Below are positions 7,046 through 9,689 of a stretch of 9,689 bases of DNA, in pieces (position 1 is the first letter of the stretch; each line of letters starts with the position of its first letter). This stretch comes from an uncultured Oscillospiraceae bacterium (GTDB lineage Bacteria; Bacillota; Clostridia; Oscillospirales; Oscillospiraceae). The notes under the pieces are model-generated. The model was given only the letters and a program-made list of their open reading frames with translations. It was not told where the DNA came from and did no database searches. The stretch covers positions 1 through 9,689 of the forward strand of contig CAKUAM010000078.1 of assembly GCA_934636305.1 (NCBI GenBank), given 5' to 3'. The position numbers and the translations under genes were made by a program.

Positions 7046-7073
7046 AAAAAAAGCCCCCGCCGGATGGCGGGGG
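7046..7073 (-). terminator. Intrinsic terminator after the CAP-domain gene
   Basis: On the minus strand, CCCCCGCC pairs with GGCGGGGG around a four-base loop and is followed by GC-less T7 just after one further C (TTTTTTT at 7046-7052). It ends transcripts of the CAP gene (stop at 7117) and leaves only 34 bases before dpaA. Confidence 0.9.
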
Positions 7074-7086
7074 AAGAAGGAAACCT

Positions 7087-7114
7087 ATTCTATCTATATA
7101 GAGCATGTACGCAA
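7087..7114 (-). promoter_or_regulatory. Promoter-like sequence between the CAP gene and the terminator
   Basis: On the minus strand, TTGCGT (7109-7114) and TAGAAT (7087-7092) are 16 bases apart. This is the best SigA-type match upstream of dpaA, but the strong terminator at 7046-7073 lies between it and dpaA. It may be fortuitous. Confidence 0.3.
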
Positions 7115-7116
7115 GC

Positions 7117-7725
7117 TCAGCCGATGAACCACTGGGTCCAATAGCCGCCGTCGGAGACGTAGCCGACGCCAAGAGACGTGTAGTTCTCCGACAGAATATT
7201 TGCGCGGTGTCCGGCGGAGTTCATCCAGGCCTGGACAACGGATGCCGCCGAGGAATACCCCATGGCGATGTTTTCTCCGGCGTAGCTGTAGAAGACGCCG
7301 AACGAACGCATCATGTCAAACGGGGAGCCATAGGTCGGGCTGATGTGGGAAAAATAGCCCTGATCGTGCATGTCCTGCGATTTGACGCGGGCATAGCTGC
7401 ACAGTGTTTCATCGAGCGTCAGCGCAGACAGGCCGTATTTTGCGCGTTCAGCATTGACGAGCGTGACGACCTCCTGCTCAAGCGCCGATGCAGAGCTGGA
7501 CGTGCCGGCATCGGGCGTGGAGGGGGCCTCCGGTTCGGACGGAACATCCGGGGCGGATGGCTGCTCCGGCAGCTGCGGACAATCGGATGGACGTGCCCAG
7601 GCGGGCAGCTGCGCGCAGATTGTGCTGCGCAGATCCGTACACCACCGGCCGGCGGCGCTTGCGGGCAGCGCTGCAGAAACCGTCAGAAGCAGCGCCAGAG
7701 TAATTGCGGGAATCTTTCTTTTCAT
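7117..7725 (-). CDS. Secreted CAP-domain (SCP/YkwD-like) protein
   Basis: 202-residue exported protein. Residues 1-25 form a signal peptide: KRK, a hydrophobic core, and an ASAA-type signal peptidase I site around 24-25. Residues 26-50 carry three Cys (29, 37, 49), 51-80 are a Pro/Ser/Glu-rich linker, and 83-202 form a CAP domain. Its landmarks are LVNAERAKYGLSAL (89-102), FSHISP with H127, GENIAMGY with E151, and NSAGHRANIL with H173; these residues form the usual His/Glu cavity of the YkwD type. No cell-wall anchor is seen. Function in bacteria is poorly known; YkwD-like proteins are exported, and some are tied to sporulation or the cell wall. AGGAGG lies seven bases before the ATG. The gene sits upstream of dpaAB in the same orientation but ends in its own terminator. 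Confidence 0.92.
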   Translation of the reverse strand: MKRKIPAITLALLLTVSAALPASAAGRWCTDLRSTICAQLPAWARPSDCPQLPEQPSAPDVPSEPEAPSTPDAGTSSSASALEQEVVTLVNAERAKYGLSALTLDETLCSYARVKSQDMHDQGYFSHISPTYGSPFDMMRSFGVFYSYAGENIAMGYSSAASVVQAWMNSAGHRANILSENYTSLGVGYVSDGGYWTQWFIG

Positions 7726-7775
7726 GGTAATACCTCCTTCCGCTTCTTTTTACGCCCATTTTCGCACAAAAACAA

Positions 7776-7792
7776 GCGGTAAATCCTACCGC
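7776..7792. promoter_or_regulatory. Inverted repeat GCGGTA-N5-TACCGC, possible operator upstream of the CAP gene
   Basis: The two 6-bp arms are exact complements around AATCC. On the minus strand the repeat directly abuts a weak TTGTTT -35 (7770-7775), with a TAAAAA -10 (7747-7752) 17 bases further on. The promoter is tentative because it would place the start only about 15 bases from the CAP ATG. Confidence 0.35.
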
Positions 7793-7816
7793 AAATTTCG
7801 AAAAGCCGGAAAGGTC

Positions 7817-7845
7817 TTGTGTTTCCAAGGGATTTTTGCTATACT
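7817..7845 (+). promoter_or_regulatory. Promoter of the DUF4364-HTH operon (extended -10)
   Basis: TTGTGT (7817-7822), a 17-base spacer, then TATACT (7840-7845) with TGC directly before it. A start near 7852 would leave a leader of about 32 bases. The -10 overlaps the palindrome at 7842-7857. Confidence 0.7.
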
Positions 7846-7857
7846 ATGTACATAGTA
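7842..7857. promoter_or_regulatory. Perfect 16-bp palindrome over the -10 and start site, candidate operator
   Basis: TACTATGTACATAGTA is self-complementary over all 16 bases. It covers most of the -10 hexamer and the expected transcription start of the DUF4364 gene, the classical position for a repressor. The ATGT/ACAT half-sites resemble sites bound by winged-helix regulators such as PadR-type proteins. Which protein binds it is not known. Confidence 0.65.
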
Positions 7858-7883
7858 GTAATGTTTTCCTGCGAGGTGAAAGC

Positions 7884-8432
7884 GTGGAACAGTTCGGATT
7901 TATTCAGGATATGCTGGACGTCAAGGTTCTGATTTTGTTTGTGATGTCCAAGCTCTCATATCCAGTCTCCCTGCAGACAATCTATGAGCTCTGCTACCAG
8001 GACGATAAGCTCAGCTATTTTGATGTCAGCGTTGCTGTGCCGCAGATGGTGGAAAGCGGTCATCTGCAGAAGCTGCCGGACGAGACGTATCTGATTACGG
8101 ATAAGGGGCGCGAGCATGAGGAAATTACCTGTGACGCCATTGCCTATCCGGTCATGCAGCGCGCGCTGGAGGCTGTGCGCCGTTTTAATAACCAGATGCA
8201 GCGCAAGGGCATGATGAACGCGCAGATCCGCAAGGAGGAAAATGGGGAATACACGGTTGTCATGTCCCTGCACGACGAGACGGGCAGTCTGATGCGGCTG
8301 GAGCTCCCCGCGCCGAGTATGACGCAGGCGCGCGTATTGGCACGCGCCTATGAAAAGCAGGCCGACAGCATCTATCAGATGATCCTGACGCGTCTGCTTG
8401 CCGGGACGGAGGACAGCCATGCGGACATTTGA
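7884..8432 (+). CDS. DUF4364 family protein, winged-helix-like
   Basis: 182 residues from a GTG start. The sequence fits the DUF4364 family of Clostridia, which has no established function. The N-terminal 75 residues look like a winged helix: a helical stretch DVKVLILFVMSKL, a SYPVSLQTIYELCY helix, a recognition-helix-like FDVSVAVPQMVESGHL, and a YLITDKGRE wing as in PadR/MarR-like folds. The remainder (about 80-182) is mixed alpha/beta with a long helix rich in Arg and Gln and no enzyme motif. No signal peptide or membrane segment is seen. GTG at 7884 is chosen because GAGGTG (7873-7878) lies five bases upstream and the family-typical EQFGFIQD follows; the frame stays open a little further upstream. 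It overlaps the next gene by 14 bases. A DNA-binding, self-regulating role is my inference. Confidence 0.85.
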   Translation: MEQFGFIQDMLDVKVLILFVMSKLSYPVSLQTIYELCYQDDKLSYFDVSVAVPQMVESGHLQKLPDETYLITDKGREHEEITCDAIAYPVMQRALEAVRRFNNQMQRKGMMNAQIRKEENGEYTVVMSLHDETGSLMRLELPAPSMTQARVLARAYEKQADSIYQMILTRLLAGTEDSHADI

Positions 8433-8652
8433 GATGGCGGGCCCGGTGCTGACAGCGTGGATGGAGGAGCGCGGTTTGTCCGCGGCGGAGCTGTCACGCA
8501 GAATCAGTGTGGATGCGGGCATTCTGCGCAAGATCATGACAGGACGGGAAAAGAACATCAGCACGCGGAACCTGATGGCGCTGGCCAAGTATTTTGATAT
8601 GAGCATGCAGGAGCTTATTGACGCGCTCTCTGGCGTGCCGGAGCGAAAATAA
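8419..8652 (+). CDS. Small Cro/CI-type helix-turn-helix protein
   Basis: 77-residue protein that is essentially one XRE-type HTH domain. LSAAELSRRISVDAGILRKIMTGREKNISTRNLMALAKYFDMSMQELI (about 20-67, given in part here by landmarks) has the usual order: helix 2 ELSRRI, recognition helix around DAGILRKIM, and the C-terminal LMALAKYFDMSMQEL. It has no dimerisation or effector domain beyond that. Start ATG 8419 is supported by GGAGG (8408-8412) six bases upstream, placed inside the end of the DUF4364 gene; the 14-base overlap implies coupled expression. An alternative ATG at 8434 has no better site. It may be a partner or co-regulator of the DUF4364 protein. No toxin gene is adjacent, so an antitoxin role is not supported. 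No terminator is seen after it, so readthrough into hpf is possible. Confidence 0.85.
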   Translation: MRTFEMAGPVLTAWMEERGLSAAELSRRISVDAGILRKIMTGREKNISTRNLMALAKYFDMSMQELIDALSGVPERK

Positions 8653-8706
8653 CACACCTGTTTGGGCTGTTCACACAATGTTTACGGGCAGAGGCGGACG
8701 CAAAGA

Positions 8707-8735
8707 TTGCATTTTGACGAAAGCTGTGGTATACT
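8707..8735 (+). promoter_or_regulatory. Promoter of hpf (extended -10)
   Basis: TTGCAT (8707-8712), a 17-base spacer, then TATACT (8730-8735) preceded by TGG. A nearby TTGACG (8714-8719) is too close to this -10 to serve it. The expected start near 8742 gives a leader of about 109 bases. Confidence 0.7.
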
Positions 8736-8743
8736 ATACGCAC

Positions 8744-8830
8744 AGGGAAGAAGTCCCTTGGAAGTAAGGCATGGGTAAAGGCCGGACAAGCTGCCGGCAA
8801 TCGCCTGCGGAAGCTTGCCGCTTTTACTCA
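8744..8830 (+). promoter_or_regulatory. Structured 5' leader of hpf
   Basis: A small hairpin, AGGGA/TCCCT (8744-8758), sits at the 5' end. It is followed by a long stem-loop: 8772-8782 pairs with 8820-8830 (11 bp, two G-U), GG 8784-8785 with CC 8818-8819, CAAGCT 8787-8792 with AGCTTG 8812-8817, CC 8794-8795 with GG 8809-8810, and GGC/GCC closes an AATC loop. Small bulges interrupt it. It ends six bases before the ribosome binding site AAAGGAG (8836-8842). The pairing is seen in the sequence; a regulatory role is inferred. Confidence 0.6.
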
Positions 8831-8850
8831 AAACGAAAGGAGCGGTACCT

Positions 8851-9390
8851 ATGAGATTTCAGTACACCGAGAAGAAAGTCAGTCTGCCTGAAGGCGTGCA
8901 CAAGTATGCAGAAAAGAAAGTGATGAAGCTTGAACGCTTCTTTGGCAGCGACGCCGACGCTCTTGTTACCTTCAGTGTTGAGAAGAACCGGAACAATGTG
9001 GAGATTACGGTTCATGCAGCCAACACCTACTTCCGCGCCAGTGAGAGTACGTCCGATATGTTTGCGTCAATCGATGCGGCGGTGGCGACCATCGAGCGTC
9101 AGATCCGCAAGAATAAGACCAGACTTGCAAGACGGCTGCGTCAGGATGCGTTTGTTCGGACGCCGGATGAGACCTCGTTTGCACCGGATGAGCCTGAGGA
9201 GGGCACATTTGAGCTTGTGAGAACAAAGAAGTTCAATATGAAGCCGATGACAAGAGAAGAAGCTATCCTGCAGATGAACCTGCTGGAGCATACGTTCTTC
9301 GCATTCCGGGACGAGGATAACGACGGTGCGTTTGCGGTAGTATACAAGAGAACGGATGGCGGTTACGGCCTCATTGAGGATGAGAGCTGA
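8851..9390 (+). CDS. hpf: Ribosome hibernation-promoting factor, long form
   Basis: 179-residue long-type HPF (RaiA/YvyD family). Residues 1-95 form the S30AE domain that occupies the decoding centre of the 30S subunit (MRFQYTEKKVSLPEGVHKYAE start, basic helix RKNKTRLARRLRQDAF). An acidic linker (about 105-119) follows. Residues 120-179 form the C-terminal dimerisation domain (FELVRTKKFNMKPMTREEA, then VVYKRTDGGYGLIE), which joins two 70S ribosomes into inactive 100S dimers in stationary phase or stress. Length and both domains match the family. ATG 8851 is fixed by AAAGGAG eight bases upstream; the open frame upstream lies in the structured leader. It is transcribed alone, from its own promoter to the terminator at 9408. 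Codons such as AGA and AAG look like those of a well-expressed gene. Confidence 0.97.
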   Translation: MRFQYTEKKVSLPEGVHKYAEKKVMKLERFFGSDADALVTFSVEKNRNNVEITVHAANTYFRASESTSDMFASIDAAVATIERQIRKNKTRLARRLRQDAFVRTPDETSFAPDEPEEGTFELVRTKKFNMKPMTREEAILQMNLLEHTFFAFRDEDNDGAFAVVYKRTDGGYGLIEDES

Positions 9391-9407
9391 GCCAATTAGA
9401 GATTAGG

Positions 9408-9435
9408 ATGGACGCCCGAAAGGGCGTCCATTTTT
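9408..9435 (+). terminator. Intrinsic terminator of hpf
   Basis: ATGGACGCCC pairs perfectly with GGGCGTCCAT around a GAAA tetraloop (GNRA type) and is followed by TTTTT. It lies 18 bases after the hpf stop codon. Confidence 0.95.
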
Positions 9436-9543
9436 GAAAACAGAACGATGAGAACAGGTAATAGAAGCCTTCTGCGGCACTTATGTCTAAAACAGACAAA
9501 ATGAACCTGGATGTTTTTGTGCATATTTTGATATAAGTTGTGG

Positions 9544-9572
9544 TTGACTTTTTCATCAGATTTTGTTATCAT
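9544..9572 (+). promoter_or_regulatory. Strong near-consensus promoter, upstream of an unseen right-hand operon
   Basis: TTGACT (9544-9549), exactly 17 bases, then TATCAT (9567-9572) with TGT before it (extended -10). The DNA just upstream (9505-9540) is A/T-rich, like an UP element. A short TGTCT/AGACA inverted repeat lies near 9484-9498. No gene starts between here and the window end. Confidence 0.75.
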
Positions 9573-9665
9573 AGCAAAGCGTTCTGCAGAGCGTAAGCAA
9601 AACAGAACCGAACAGCAAATTGGACGGAAGCCAAGAAAATGATCGAAAGAGTTCGAAAAAAGTTC

Positions 9666-9689
9666 TTGACAAACGGATGAAGATGTGCT
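9666..9689 (+). promoter_or_regulatory. Second promoter, -35 only, cut by the window edge
   Basis: Consensus TTGACA at 9666-9671 is followed by 18 bases to the window end, so the -10 would start right at or just beyond the edge. A TCGAA-AGAG-TTCGA inverted repeat (9643-9656) precedes it. Tandem strong promoters of this kind often precede rRNA or tRNA operons. Confidence 0.5.

Noticed and set aside
7105..7782. 225-codon plus-strand open frame
   Set aside because: It is antisense to the CAP-domain gene, which has a signal peptide and intact CAP motifs.
9640..9681. Short frame from the ATG at 9640 (MIERVRKKFLTNG), a possible leader peptide
   Set aside because: There is no ribosome binding site, and it runs through the TTGACA of the second promoter.
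1..9689. CRISPR array, tRNA, rRNA, transposase or prophage genes
   Set aside because: No regularly spaced direct repeats, no tRNA-like cloverleaf or rRNA sequence, and no recognisable mobile-element protein in any frame.

Overview
The window looks like chromosomal DNA from a GC-rich, endospore-forming member of the Clostridia, probably a gut Oscillospiraceae/Ruminococcaceae-type organism. The reasons are dipicolinate synthase genes (spore-specific), a long-form HPF, a DUF4364 protein, strong AGGAGG ribosome binding sites, extended -10 promoters, and intergenic palindromic repeats of a kind I associate with gut Firmicutes. The lineage is an inference; no rRNA or marker alignment was possible. 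No phage, plasmid, transposase, CRISPR array, tRNA or rRNA gene is visible inside the window.

Layout. Positions 1-658 (minus) hold the first 219 residues of a Cof-type HAD phosphatase that runs off the left edge. It is divergent from an Uup-like ABC-F ATPase (862-2643, plus), and the gap between them contains a 25-bp inverted repeat. Downstream of the ABC-F gene, a hairpin repeat element separates it from a convergent IclR-type regulator (2835-3605, minus). The regulator is divergent from an FGGY sugar kinase (3865-5358, plus, TTG start), a classical regulator/target pair. A bidirectional terminator and a second hairpin repeat element follow.

Next come dpaB and dpaA (5602-7011, minus), the two subunits of dipicolinate synthase, translationally coupled. 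Upstream in the same orientation lies a secreted CAP-domain protein (7117-7725) with its own terminator. Divergent from it, a DUF4364 winged-helix-like protein (7884-8432) overlaps a small Cro/CI-type HTH protein (8419-8652). Their promoter carries a perfect 16-bp palindrome. Then comes hpf (8851-9390), behind an extended -10 promoter and a leader that folds into a 59-nt stem-loop, and closed by a textbook terminator. The last ~250 bases hold no gene but one near-consensus promoter and the -35 of a second, suggesting that a highly expressed operon, possibly rRNA or tRNA, begins just beyond the right edge.

The genes are mostly separate housekeeping, sporulation and regulatory units rather than one pathway. 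dpaA/dpaB make the spore-core chelator, HPF stores ribosomes in hibernating dimers, the ABC-F protein probably acts on ribosomes, and the IclR/kinase pair serves sugar use. I did not find a convincing new multi-gene system. The most unusual signals are non-coding: the inverted repeat before the ABC-F gene, the mosaic repeats, the DUF4364 operator-like palindrome, the hpf leader, and a terminator lying between dpaA and its best promoter-like sequence.
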